Positions 18,629 to 26,799 of a stretch of 64,000 nucleotides of DNA are shown piece after piece. Below the pieces are notes generated by a model, which worked only from the letters and a program-made list of their open reading frames with translations, searched no databases and was not told where the DNA came from. Source of the DNA: Limnohabitans sp. (GTDB lineage Bacteria > Pseudomonadota > Gammaproteobacteria > Burkholderiales > Burkholderiaceae_C); the NCBI GenBank assembly GCA_030158125.1, contig JAOATL010000024.1, forward strand, positions 62,001 through 126,000, written 5' to 3'. Position numbers and translations under genes: made by a program. Each line of letters begins with the position of its first letter. The first letter of the stretch is position 1.

Positions 18629-19055
18629 CAACCAGCTTTTGCAAAATGGTTTTGAGCGACGCACTGTGTGCGTTGCCCAATAATTGAAGCACTTGCTGCT
18701 CATGCAGCGCTGCTTTTTTTAAAAGTGGTGTGACGCGTTTTTTGCCTTGCACGGTAAGGCTTACCCAGGCTTGACGCTTGTCTTGTGTGCAGGCCGTGCG
18801 AATCAGCAATCCATCGGCTTCCATGCGCAGCAACATTTTGGTGACAGTGGGTTGCTTGGCCAGCACAATGTCGACCAGTTCGCCCACGGTGCGTTGCTTC
18901 ACACCCGACAATGCAGCCAAGATACGCCACTCTGACACTGTAAAGCCAGCTGCTTCTACTTGGGCATGAAACTCTGACGAGATGCTGAAGCTGGCCCGTG
19001 CCAGCAGGTAGGGCAAATAACTGTCAACGAATTCGACCGTTTGCACGCGGCTCAA
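18618..19055 (-). CDS. MarR-family transcriptional regulator
   Basis: A 145-residue MarR-type regulator. The winged helix includes VSEWRILAALSGVKQRTVGELVDIVLAKQPTVTKMLLRME, with the wing TACTQDKRQAWVSLTVQGK. It is cotranscribed with the flavin reductase (ATGA overlap) and divergent from the NicX-like operon; the NicR regulator of nicotinate catabolism is also MarR-type. The palindrome at 19587-19600 between the two divergent units is a likely operator. It differs clearly in sequence from the MarR at 13975. Confidence 0.86.
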   Translation of the reverse strand: MSRVQTVEFVDSYLPYLLARASFSISSEFHAQVEAAGFTVSEWRILAALSGVKQRTVGELVDIVLAKQPTVTKMLLRMEADGLLIRTACTQDKRQAWVSLTVQGKKRVTPLLKKAALHEQQVLQLLGNAHSASLKTILQKLVVKA

Positions 19056-19576
19056 CCTGCTAGCTTTTGGACGCTAGAAAAGCCGCCCTGCTGGTACACC
19101 AAAGGCGAGCCATCGGCAAAGCCGCAGCGCTCAACTTCACCCACAAAAATGATGTGATCACCTTCAGGGTACTGGCTGCGGTTGCGGCATTCAAACCAGG
19201 CCAATGCCCCCTTCAGGATGGGCAAGCCGGCGACGCCCAATTCGTAGTCAATGCCATTGAACCGATCGCCTTGTCCAAATGCAAATTGCTGGCAAGCCGG
19301 CAACTGCTGGTCACTCAGGACATTGATGACATAGTGCGATGCTTTTTGAAACGAGGGCACAGTGCGTGAGTTCAGTCCCAAACTCCAAACCACCAAGGGC
19401 GGCGTGAGCGAGACGCTGTTGAATGAGCTGGCCGTTAGACCCACAAATGAGTGACCCCATTCTGCGGGATTGGCGTCGCCACCTTGGTGAGTGGTGATGA
19501 CCGACACACCGGTGGGAAAGCGCGACAAAGCTTGCTTGAATTGGGGGGTGTCGATGGGGGTGCTAGGGGAATTCAT
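19052..19576 (-). CDS. Flavin reductase (HpaC/FMN-binding split-barrel family)
   Basis: A 174-residue flavin reductase domain protein (FPTGVSVITTHQGG, GLTASSFNSVSLTPPLVVWSL, HYVINVLSDQQ). These NAD(P)H:flavin oxidoreductases supply reduced flavin to two-component monooxygenases. No classical monooxygenase partner is adjacent; the best candidate is the acyl-CoA-dehydrogenase-fold protein at 21575. The ATG at 19576 was chosen because upstream codons fall in the divergent promoter region. Its stop overlaps the following MarR start. Confidence 0.87.
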   Translation of the reverse strand: MNSPSTPIDTPQFKQALSRFPTGVSVITTHQGGDANPAEWGHSFVGLTASSFNSVSLTPPLVVWSLGLNSRTVPSFQKASHYVINVLSDQQLPACQQFAFGQGDRFNGIDYELGVAGLPILKGALAWFECRNRSQYPEGDHIIFVGEVERCGFADGSPLVYQQGGFSSVQKLAG

Positions 19577-19586
19577 GAGGCCATTG

Positions 19587-19600
19587 TATGAAATTTCATA
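19587..19600. promoter_or_regulatory. Perfect 14-bp palindrome in the divergent promoter region
   Basis: TATGAAATTTCATA is its own reverse complement and lies in the 84-bp gap between the flavin reductase/marR pair and the NicX-like operon. AT-rich palindromes of this size are typical MarR operators. It sits 11 bp from the flavin reductase ATG, so it would mainly block leftward transcription and could also affect the rightward unit. Confidence 0.6.
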
Positions 19601-19660
19601 TAAACTGGTTGAACTATTTAAAAACCACTTTTCACATGAGTGGCATCCCAAGGAGTGGTC

Positions 19661-20746
19661 ATGCTGATTGAGCAAATTGAACATCGATGGTTAGACGCTT
19701 TTGAGCGCACATTTGCCCTTTGCAAAATTCAAGAGGGCGATGTGGTGGCCTTGCTCACCGAAAGCCAGTCGCGCCGCGTCAATGTTGATTTGGCACGCAT
19801 CACTTTGCAGCGCATGGGCACCAAAATCTTTGAGGTGTGTTTGCCCACGCCGGCCTTGTCGGCCCCTGCGCCGGTTCGCTCAACGGGCGCCACCGATGTC
19901 ATTCAACAGCTGGTGCCCGTGGTGGCAGCCCTGCAGCGCGCCAATGTCGTGATCGATTGCACGGTAGAAGGCATGTTGCATGCGCCAGAGCTGCCGGCCA
20001 TTTTGAAGGGCGCCGACGGCGTGGTGCCGCGCTTGTTCATGATTTCCAACGAGCACCCCGAAATATTGGAGCGCACCGTGCCCCATCCTGCGCTGGAGTC
20101 GGTGGTGCGCAATGCCATGAAAAAGTTGCGCGGCACACAGCACATGCATGTGACTTCCAAAGCGGGTACCGATTTGAACATTCAGTTGAAGTCGGCCGTG
20201 GTGGGCGGCGTCTGGGGTTTTTGCAGCAAGCCTGGCATGGTGTCACACTGGCCCGGGGGCTTGGCTTTGGCCTTTCCCGCCGCTGGCAGTGTCAACGGCA
20301 CCTTGGTGATGGCGCCTGGCGATGTCAACCTCACCTTTAAGCGTTATTTGCGCGACACCATTCGCCTCACCATTGAAAACGACACCATCACTCAAATTGA
20401 CGGCGAGGGCGTGGACGTTGACATGATGCGTTCGTACTACCAAACCTGGATTGACAAAGAAGGCCATCGCGATGCCTGTGCGGTGTCGCATGTGGGCTTT
20501 GGTTTGAATCCTGCTGCGCGTTGGGATGCCATGACTTTTTACGACAAGCGCGATTGCAACGGCACCGAGCTGCGTGCATTTGCCGGCAACTTTTTGTACT
20601 CCACCGGCGCCAATGAGGTGGCGGGGCGTCACACGCTGGGACATTTTGATTTGCCCATGCGGGGCTGCACCATTGCGTTGGATGGCCAGTGCGTGGTGAA
20701 CGAAGGTGTGTTGGTAGCGGGTGTGTTTGAAAGTCCTGCAGCATGA
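19661..20746 (+). CDS. NicX-like non-heme iron ring-cleaving dioxygenase (M29-fold)
   Basis: This 361-residue protein belongs to the M29 aminopeptidase fold, but its closest recognisable relatives are 2,5-dihydroxypyridine 5,6-dioxygenases (NicX/Hpo). The NicX iron ligands are conserved: His277 in SHVGFGLNP, and His328 and Asp330 in GHFDLPM. Other shared stretches are KAGTDLNI, WPGGLALAFP, GTLVMAPGDV and AFAGNFLYSTG. It is therefore probably an oxygenase, not a peptidase. It heads a four-gene operon (hydrolase, ACAD-fold protein, CoA ligase). AAGGAG before the ATG at 19661 supports this start over a GTG at 19640. The substrate is unknown. Confidence 0.78.
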   Translation: MLIEQIEHRWLDAFERTFALCKIQEGDVVALLTESQSRRVNVDLARITLQRMGTKIFEVCLPTPALSAPAPVRSTGATDVIQQLVPVVAALQRANVVIDCTVEGMLHAPELPAILKGADGVVPRLFMISNEHPEILERTVPHPALESVVRNAMKKLRGTQHMHVTSKAGTDLNIQLKSAVVGGVWGFCSKPGMVSHWPGGLALAFPAAGSVNGTLVMAPGDVNLTFKRYLRDTIRLTIENDTITQIDGEGVDVDMMRSYYQTWIDKEGHRDACAVSHVGFGLNPAARWDAMTFYDKRDCNGTELRAFAGNFLYSTGANEVAGRHTLGHFDLPMRGCTIALDGQCVVNEGVLVAGVFESPAA

Positions 20747-21558
20747 TGGTCGACACACCTGCTTGGATCGAGGCTGGCCCTGCTGATGCCAAAACCACAC
20801 TGGTGTTTTTGCACGGCATTGGTGGTGGCAAAAAAGGATTCCAATCTGCCGTCGACTACTTTGCCAGCTTGGGATGCCGCGCCTTGGCGTGGGACATGCC
20901 GGGTTATGGTGACAGCCCTCTCACGGGCACACTCAGCTTTGCCAGTTTGGCGCAATCCCTTGAGCAGCTGCTAGACAGCGCCCACGTTAAAAAGGCGGTG
21001 CTGGTGGGGCACAGCATGGGCGGCATGGTGGCCTTGCAAGCGTGGACTCGTTGCCCGCAACGCATTGAAGGCTTGATCATTGCCGCTAGCAGCCCCGCCT
21101 TTGGGCAACAAGATGGCGATTTTCAGCAGCAGTTCGTGGCCCAGCGTTTGGCACCTTTGAATGCTGGCAAAACCATGGCGCAAGTGGCCGATCGATTGGT
21201 GCCCAGCATGGTGGCGCCTGATGCGCTGCCTGCCGGTGCAAGCTTGAAAGACTATCCCGCGGGCTTGGCCTTGGCGCACGCATGCATGTCGGCTGTGCCA
21301 CCCGACACTTACCGTGCGTCCTTGCAAGCCTTGGTTACTTTTGAGCAGCGCGCTGCATTGCCCAGCATTGCCGTGCCCACCCTGTGCTTGGCCGGTGAGC
21401 ACGACAAAACAGCGCCCCCCGAGGTGCTGCGGCGCATGGCGCAAAAGATCCCAGGCGCGCAGTACGAATGCCTGCCTGGCGTCGGTCATTTGATGGGCTT
21501 CGAGCAAGAAGCACCATTTCATCAAGCCGTCTTGAAATTTGTCCGTCATTATTTTTGA
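20743..21558 (+). CDS. Alpha/beta hydrolase
   Basis: A 271-residue alpha/beta-hydrolase: oxyanion region LVFLHGIGGGKKGF, nucleophile elbow GHSMGG (Ser about residue 89), Asp in GEHDKTAPP and His in GVGHLMG, so the triad is complete. It overlaps the dioxygenase stop by ATGA. In the nicotinate pathway NicX is followed by the hydrolase NicD (N-formylmaleamate deformylase), so a role on the ring-cleavage product is likely. Generic hydrolases of this type also include carbon-carbon bond (MhpC-like) enzymes. Confidence 0.82.
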   Translation: MMVDTPAWIEAGPADAKTTLVFLHGIGGGKKGFQSAVDYFASLGCRALAWDMPGYGDSPLTGTLSFASLAQSLEQLLDSAHVKKAVLVGHSMGGMVALQAWTRCPQRIEGLIIAASSPAFGQQDGDFQQQFVAQRLAPLNAGKTMAQVADRLVPSMVAPDALPAGASLKDYPAGLALAHACMSAVPPDTYRASLQALVTFEQRAALPSIAVPTLCLAGEHDKTAPPEVLRRMAQKIPGAQYECLPGVGHLMGFEQEAPFHQAVLKFVRHYF

Positions 21559-21574
21559 GTTGAAGGAAACCTTC

Positions 21575-22855
21575 ATGAGCAACAGCACAACCCTCCCCGC
21601 CTACAACAGCACAGCCAACTACATGCCCATCAGTGGTGAAGACTATCCCCTGACCGACAAGCAAAAAAAGCTGATGGCCTTGGCCTACGATTTGGGCAAA
21701 AACAAATTTGCACCTCGTGCAGCGCAACTTGATCGCGACGCACAGTTTCCCTTTGAAAATTACAAAGACATGAAAGACAGCGGTTTGCTGGCTTTGTGTG
21801 TGCCCGAAGCACATGGCGGCTTGGGTGCCGACTACGCCACCTATGCCATGGTGTCTGCAGAAATTGGCCGCTGGTGTGGCGCCACCGCCCTCACGTTCAA
21901 CATGCACGTCTGCACCATGATGTGGAGTGGTTTGCTGTCTGAAGACTTGGACATGACGCCCGAGCAGCGCGCCTTGCACCGCGTGCATCAAAAGGCGCAC
22001 TTTGCACGTGTGGTCAACGATGGGGCCATTTATGCACAACCGTTTTCTGAAGGCGGCGCTGCCGCTGCAGGCGCACAACCATTTGGCACGCAAGCCGTCA
22101 AAGTGGACGGCGGTTGGCGCATCAATGGCAAAAAGATTTTTGCGTCCTTGTCAGATGCGGCAGATTATTTTGGCGTGCTGTGCACTGAGAAAAAACCCGA
22201 TGCCGATTTGTCGCGCCGCGACACCCTCTACTTGGCGGTGCCGCGCACAGCGCCAGGACTCACGGTAGAAGGTGACTGGGATCCCTTGGGCATGCGTGCC
22301 ACGGTGTCGCGCAATTTGGTGTTCAAAGATGTGTTTGTGCCAGACGACGCGGCACTCATGCCGCAAGGTGTGTATTTCCAAGCGGCCAGCCGCTGGCCGC
22401 ACATGTTCATGACCTTGTCACCCACTTACATGGGCATTGCGCAGGCCGCCTACGATTTCACTGTGGCGTATTTGCGCGGCGAAATTCCGGGCACAGGCCC
22501 CGTCAAGCGCCGTCAGTTTGCCACCAAACAAATTGCCGTGGCAGAAATGTTTGTGAAGCTGGAGCAAACCCGCAATTTGTTTTTGCGCGCCATCGAAGAT
22601 GCCAAAATTGACCCGCCCAAATCTTCGCGCCTGCGTGCCTATGCGGCGCAGTACACCATCATGGAAAACGCACAAGACATCGCGCGCTTGGCCATTCGCA
22701 CCTGTGGTGGTCAGTCGATGCTCAAGTCTTTGCCGCTAGAACGTTTGTACCGTGATGCGCGATGTGGTTCTCTCATGCTGCCGTGGACTGCCGAGTTGTG
22801 CCTCGACCGATTGGGCCGCGAAACTTTGTACGAAGCAGGTGAGAAAGACGAATGA
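21575..22855 (+). CDS. Acyl-CoA dehydrogenase-fold flavoprotein lacking the canonical catalytic Glu
   Basis: A 426-residue ACAD-superfamily protein (CVPEAHGGLGADYATYAMVSAEIGR, WRINGKKIFASLSDAADYFGV, ERLYRDARCGSLMLPWTAE). Aligned by eye, the IYEGT motif that carries the catalytic Glu in most ACADs becomes SLMLPWT (residues 399-405), with Leu402 near the Glu position. The GTxEIQ continuation is also lost. It may use a Glu from another helix, as isovaleryl-CoA dehydrogenase does, or be an ACAD-fold monooxygenase fed by the nearby flavin reductase. GAAGGAAA precedes the ATG; the stop overlaps the ligase start. Confidence 0.8.
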   Translation: MSNSTTLPAYNSTANYMPISGEDYPLTDKQKKLMALAYDLGKNKFAPRAAQLDRDAQFPFENYKDMKDSGLLALCVPEAHGGLGADYATYAMVSAEIGRWCGATALTFNMHVCTMMWSGLLSEDLDMTPEQRALHRVHQKAHFARVVNDGAIYAQPFSEGGAAAAGAQPFGTQAVKVDGGWRINGKKIFASLSDAADYFGVLCTEKKPDADLSRRDTLYLAVPRTAPGLTVEGDWDPLGMRATVSRNLVFKDVFVPDDAALMPQGVYFQAASRWPHMFMTLSPTYMGIAQAAYDFTVAYLRGEIPGTGPVKRRQFATKQIAVAEMFVKLEQTRNLFLRAIEDAKIDPPKSSRLRAYAAQYTIMENAQDIARLAIRTCGGQSMLKSLPLERLYRDARCGSLMLPWTAELCLDRLGRETLYEAGEKDE

Positions 22856-24399
22856 ACGAAAGTTCAAAATTAGCGCAAGCCTTTAAAGCGCTTGCGCAAG
22901 GTCAGCCGCAGCACCTGGCCATTCGCTTTGGCATGCCAGGGCAGACGCAAGACATTGACTTTGCCAAATTTTGGCGACGGGTTGAACGCGTCACAGGCCA
23001 TCTGCAGGCCACCTTGGGTTTGCAGGCGGGCCAACGCGTGGCGTGGCTTGGTTTGAACCATGAGTTGCAATGTGTCACCTTGGTCGCCTGCGCGCGCCTG
23101 GGTTTGATTTTCATGCCGCTCAATTTTCGATTGGCGGTGGCCGAGCTCCACATGGTGTTGCAAGATGCGCAGCCCAGTGTGTTGGTCTATGACGACATGC
23201 ACGCCGTGGCGGCCAAGGCCTTGATGCAAGATGGCCACGTCTTCGTGCTCAAGGCGTGCGGCTTAGACGATTTGATTTCGACATCGTCGCCCAAAAACCT
23301 CAACTTGCCAGAGGTGTCAGACGACGCCGATGTGCTCTTGGTTTACACCTCGGGTACAACCGGGTTGCCCAAAGGCGCTGTGCATACCCAGGCGGGTCTG
23401 CTGGCCAACGCCCAAGCCAGCCAAGAGGCGCACGCGTTCAAGCCGCAAGACATCGTGCTGTCGACTTTGCCCATGTTTCATGTCGGCGGACTTTGCATTC
23501 AGACCTTGCCTGCATTGTTGTCCGGTGTCTCCGTTCATTTGCATCCCCGGTTTGATGCCGCCGAGTGGCTGACAGCGGTCACGCAGGGCGACATGTCGCA
23601 GCGGCCCACCTTGTCCTTGTTGGTGCCCGCCACTTTAAGGGCGGTGCTGGACCACCCCGACTGGCCTTCGGCAGATCTGCAGAGTTTGCGCGGCATCATG
23701 GCAGGGTCTTCCACCTTGCCGGTGTCGTATTTGAAAATGTTTCATGCGCGCGGCATTCCGGTGGGGCAAATTTATGGCGCCACCGAAACCGGTCCTGTCA
23801 GTGTCATTTTGAAATTTCAAGATGCTGTGGCCCGCATTGGTTTTGCGGGTTGGCCACATGCCAACTTGTCATTGAAACTGGTCGATGCGCAAGGCCAAGA
23901 CGTGCCACAAGGTGAGACGGGTGAGGTTTGTGTGAAAGCACCCAATGTGATGCGCGGGTATTGGAATGCGCGCAATCCCAAAGACTTGACGGGTTTACAC
24001 AATGGCTGGTTTCACGCCGGTGACATGGGTTACTTGGATGCACAAGGCTGCTTGCAAATTGTGGGGCGCAACAAGGACATGATTATTTCGGGCGGGGAAA
24101 ATATTTACCCTGCTGAAATTGAAAATGCTTTGGCGTCTTTTGCAGGGGTGGCGGAATGTGCGGTTGTGGGTTTGCCAGATGAGCGCTGGGGTGAGGTGCC
24201 GGTGTTGGTGCTGGTGAAGGCCACGGGCCAGACCTTGCAAACCCAAGCAGTGATGGCGCATCTGCAGGCGCAGATTGCCCGCTTTAAGTTGCCACGGCGG
24301 GTGGTGTTGCTTGAGCAGCTGCCCAAAAGTGCTTTGGGCAAAGTGCAAAAGGCCGTGCTCCAACAGCAATTGGCATCCATGCCCGAGACATCTGCATAA
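22852..24399 (+). CDS. AMP-forming acyl/aryl-CoA ligase
   Basis: A 515-residue ANL-family ligase: VLLVYTSGTTGLPKGAVHTQAG (A3), GQIYGATETGPVS (A5), WFHAGDMGYLDAQGCLQIVGRNKDMIISGGENIYPAEIE (A7/A8) and a C-terminal PKSALGKVQKAVL with the catalytic Lys. It resembles medium/long-chain and aryl-CoA ligases but the acid it activates cannot be read from sequence. ATGA overlap with the ACAD-fold gene puts it last in the NicX-like operon. It differs from the benzoate-type ligase at 16516. Confidence 0.84.
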   Translation: MNESSKLAQAFKALAQGQPQHLAIRFGMPGQTQDIDFAKFWRRVERVTGHLQATLGLQAGQRVAWLGLNHELQCVTLVACARLGLIFMPLNFRLAVAELHMVLQDAQPSVLVYDDMHAVAAKALMQDGHVFVLKACGLDDLISTSSPKNLNLPEVSDDADVLLVYTSGTTGLPKGAVHTQAGLLANAQASQEAHAFKPQDIVLSTLPMFHVGGLCIQTLPALLSGVSVHLHPRFDAAEWLTAVTQGDMSQRPTLSLLVPATLRAVLDHPDWPSADLQSLRGIMAGSSTLPVSYLKMFHARGIPVGQIYGATETGPVSVILKFQDAVARIGFAGWPHANLSLKLVDAQGQDVPQGETGEVCVKAPNVMRGYWNARNPKDLTGLHNGWFHAGDMGYLDAQGCLQIVGRNKDMIISGGENIYPAEIENALASFAGVAECAVVGLPDERWGEVPVLVLVKATGQTLQTQAVMAHLQAQIARFKLPRRVVLLEQLPKSALGKVQKAVLQQQLASMPETSA

Positions 24400-24405
24400 A
24401 TAAGT

Positions 24406-24445
24406 CTTGGCAACTTGCGCGATGCGGCTATCCCGGATTGCCAAG
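24406..24445. repeat. 8-bp inverted repeat between CoA ligase and dehalogenase-like gene
   Basis: CTTGGCAA at 24406-24413 and TTGCCAAG at 24438-24445 are exact inverted copies around a 24-nt spacer. It fills most of the 73-bp gap. It may be an operator or a weak attenuating hairpin; there is no T-run. Confidence 0.4.
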
Positions 24446-24472
24446 CGTTTCGAATAACCCGAAAATCTGGCC

Positions 24473-25453
24473 ATGCACACACCGCCAACAGATTCTTCGA
24501 CGGCCCAAACCCTGGACGCCCCCGGCACATGGTTTGATGGCTTTGAAAAACGTCAGTTCAACGTCAATGGCGTGGTGGTGTGCGCACGCATCTCTGCCCA
24601 CTGGTTGAATCAAATGGACAAGCCTGTGCTGGTGTTGTTGCATGGCTTTCCGCAAACGCATGTGATGTGGCATCGTGTGGCGCAGGCGCTCAAAAACGAC
24701 TACCGATTGGTGTTGCCCGATTTGCGCGGCTATGGCGATTCGTCGCATGCCCCGGGCTTGCCCGATCACAGCAACTACAGCAAGCGTGCCATGGCGCAAG
24801 ACGTGGTGGGTTTGCTAGACCAATTGAATGTGGACAATTTCTTTTTGTGCGGTCACGACCGCGGCGGTCGTGTCGCGCATCGATTGGCTGTGGACTATGC
24901 TGCGCGTGTGCGTCGTCTGTGTGTGCTCGATATTGCGCCAACTCTAGACATGTACAAGCGCACCGACATGGACTTTGCACGCGCCTACTATCACTGGTTC
25001 CATCTCATTCAACCCTGCCCCTTGCCCGAACGCATGATTGGCGGCAATGTGTTGCATTACTTGCATGCCAAGTTGGGCGGTTGGGGGTCAGGGACGACGT
25101 CGTTCATTGAGCCCGAGGCCATGGCCGAGTACGAACGCAGCCTCACCTTGGCGCCGGAGCAAGCCGGTGACATCTTGCCTGCGGTGCACACGGCGTGTGA
25201 AGACTACCGCGCCAGTGCTGGCATCGATTTAGCGCACGATCAAGAAAGCCGCGCACAAGGCCAGAAAATTCAGTGCGACTTGCTGGTCTTGTGGGGTGAC
25301 CGCGGTGTGGTGCACAAAATGTTCAAGCCGCTGGAACTTTGGCAGGCGCAATGCGCTGCGCACGTCTCGGGCCATGTGGTGCCATCCGGGCATTTCATTC
25401 CAGAAGAGTTGCCACACCGCACCATTGAAAGCCTTCGCACCTTCATGGTGTGA
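24473..25453 (+). CDS. Fluoroacetate dehalogenase-like alpha/beta hydrolase
   Basis: A 326-residue alpha/beta hydrolase whose residues match fluoroacetate dehalogenases (FAcD of Rhodopseudomonas palustris/Burkholderia). It has the nucleophile Asp129 in GHDRGGR, the carboxylate-binding Arg130 and Arg133, and Asp153 in VLDI. The halide-pocket residues are His174 and Trp175 in YHW and Tyr245 in EDYRA; the catalytic His307 is in GHFIPEE. Conserved GxP context (QPCPLPERMIGG) also matches. Hydrolysis of fluoroacetate or another 2-haloacid is predicted; epoxide hydrolase activity is a possible alternative for this branch. It has about 20 extra N-terminal residues. Confidence 0.82.
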   Translation: MHTPPTDSSTAQTLDAPGTWFDGFEKRQFNVNGVVVCARISAHWLNQMDKPVLVLLHGFPQTHVMWHRVAQALKNDYRLVLPDLRGYGDSSHAPGLPDHSNYSKRAMAQDVVGLLDQLNVDNFFLCGHDRGGRVAHRLAVDYAARVRRLCVLDIAPTLDMYKRTDMDFARAYYHWFHLIQPCPLPERMIGGNVLHYLHAKLGGWGSGTTSFIEPEAMAEYERSLTLAPEQAGDILPAVHTACEDYRASAGIDLAHDQESRAQGQKIQCDLLVLWGDRGVVHKMFKPLELWQAQCAAHVSGHVVPSGHFIPEELPHRTIESLRTFMV

Positions 25454-25454
25454 C

Positions 25455-25482
25455 AAAAAAGGGCACGTTGAAAGTGCCCTTT
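25455..25482. terminator. Bidirectional terminator between convergent genes
   Basis: AAAGGGCAC and GTGCCCTTT form a 9-bp stem with a 7-nt loop, 4 bp after the hydrolase stop. The run of A on the left side gives a T-run for leftward transcripts, so it serves the convergent yecA-like gene best and the hydrolase to a lesser degree. Confidence 0.82.
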
Positions 25483-25520
25483 GAGATGTGTGCCCTTGTT
25501 GCTGAGGGGCCGAGTCGCCG

Positions 25521-26282
25521 TCAATTGGCGCCGCAACACTTTTTGTATTTTTTGCCACTGCCACAACTGCACGCGTCATTGCGGCCGGGCGTGGCTTCTT
25601 TGATCACTTGCGTTACACGCGGGCCAATGCTGCGCCAAATTTCACGCAAGTCGTACACCGCCCACAAGGCTTCGCCATACGCGTTCAAGCGAGATTCGCT
25701 GACGCTCAAGGGACCGTCTTCGCTGAGGGCGGACAGCGTGGGCTCGTCGGTGTCATCTTCTGTCAGGGCCACAATGGCTTCAAGCGCCGTGTCGTGCCAC
25801 TGTGAGGCATCCTTGTCTTTGGGGGCTGTCCATTCATCGGGCCAGTTTTCGACTGCAAACATGAAGCCCAAGGCCCACACTTGGGCGAAGGCAGGAATTT
25901 CTTCGCTGTCAATTTCGGCGCGTTCTTCCGCAGACAAGCTGGCAATGGCGCCGCGCACATCCATCACTTCGGGTGCATAGGCACTGTCTTCATCCAGGGC
26001 TTTGATTTCGGTGTCCAGTGACAGTTTGACTTCGTCATAACGCTGTTGCCAAAGACTTAAGAATTTGACTTTTTGTGCCTCGTCGGAAAAGCCTGCGCCA
26101 TCATCGTCTAGGCCCAACAACACCGGCAACCACTCGGCTTCTGGGATGGCACGTCGGCAGCAAATGAGAGCCACCAAGAAACCTTCACAAAATTCCCACT
26201 GTGGGGTTTCTTCGTAGCGTGTGCGCAAGTCGTCCAAGATGTCGTCAAGGGCGTCGAAGTCTTCGGGTTGCAGGCCGGTCAT
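25521..26282 (-). CDS. UPF0149/YecA family protein with C-terminal SEC-C zinc motif
   Basis: A 253-residue protein with an N-terminal UPF0149 (YgfB/YecA) helical domain (about residues 5-200; [38 protein letters not shown]). The C-terminus is a SEC-C metal-binding motif, [18 protein letters not shown], as at the end of SecA. YecA-type proteins may bind ribosomes or SecB; the function here is not established. It is strongly acidic outside the tail. Transcribed leftward into the terminator at 25455. Confidence 0.87.
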   Translation of the reverse strand: MTGLQPEDFDALDDILDDLRTRYEETPQWEFCEGFLVALICCRRAIPEAEWLPVLLGLDDDGAGFSDEAQKVKFLSLWQQRYDEVKLSLDTEIKALDEDSAYAPEVMDVRGAIASLSAEERAEIDSEEIPAFAQVWALGFMFAVENWPDEWTAPKDKDASQWHDTALEAIVALTEDDTDEPTLSALSEDGPLSVSESRLNAYGEALWAVYDLREIWRSIGPRVTQVIKEATPGRNDACSCGSGKKYKKCCGAN

Positions 26283-26331
26283 GGATTGTTCCTGTGATGA
26301 ATGTGGGGTGTTGTGGGTGAAGCTTGCGCAC

Positions 26332-26799
26332 TCACTGCGATGGCATTAGGGTCGGATTCAGCATCACGCCCGATTGAAACAAACGTTTCTTCATGCACAA
26401 AATAGCCGCGTCTTTGCTCAGCAAAGGCACAGCGTGCGCCACTGCCAAGTCGATGAATTTTTGGTCGTCAGGGTCTTTGCAAGTGCACGGCGCTTTGATG
26501 GCAGGTTCTGCAGCCACATGGTGTTCGTCAAAGCGGTTCAGGATGTCTTGTGCTTGACGCTTGGCCTTGGCCATGCGCTTCACGATGTGGGGGTAAGTGA
26601 GCACGCGCGCAAGCTCATCGCGCATGCTGCTGGTGGCCAGATGTGAAATGCGGCCGCTTTGCAAAGCGGCCCGCAAAGGCACCGTGGCGGGGTCTTCAAA
26701 CAACCACAGGTCGAGCACGATGTTGGTGTCAATGACCCAAGGCTGAGAATGGCCAAGCGGAGGCGGGGGCTTGCGCAAATGCGGCTCAGAGCTTGTCAC
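26332..26799 (-). CDS. PIN-domain protein, COG1569-type putative toxin
   Basis: A 155-residue PIN-domain ribonuclease fold: acidic residues Asp24 ([10 protein letters not shown]), Glu62 (MRDELARVL), and Asp109/Asp112 in [16 protein letters not shown]. This is the family annotated as 'putative toxin-antitoxin system toxin, PIN family'. No antitoxin-like gene is next to it. Its first 14 bp overlap the end of the rlmL-like gene, which argues for a housekeeping RNA-processing or orphan role instead of a mobile toxin. Residues 1-20 are Pro-rich and unconserved. Confidence 0.78.
   Translation of the reverse strand: MTSSEPHLRKPPPPLGHSQPWVIDTNIVLDLWLFEDPATVPLRAALQSGRISHLATSSMRDELARVLTYPHIVKRMAKAKRQAQDILNRFDEHHVAAEPAIKAPCTCKDPDDQKFIDLAVAHAVPLLSKDAAILCMKKRLFQSGVMLNPTLMPSQ

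Noticed and set aside
19661-20746. Leucyl aminopeptidase (M29) annotation
   Set aside because: The fold is right, but the NicX iron-ligand motifs and operon partners point to a ring-cleaving dioxygenase.
26332-26799. Toxin-antitoxin locus
   Set aside because: Only the PIN protein is present; no antitoxin-like open frame lies beside it.
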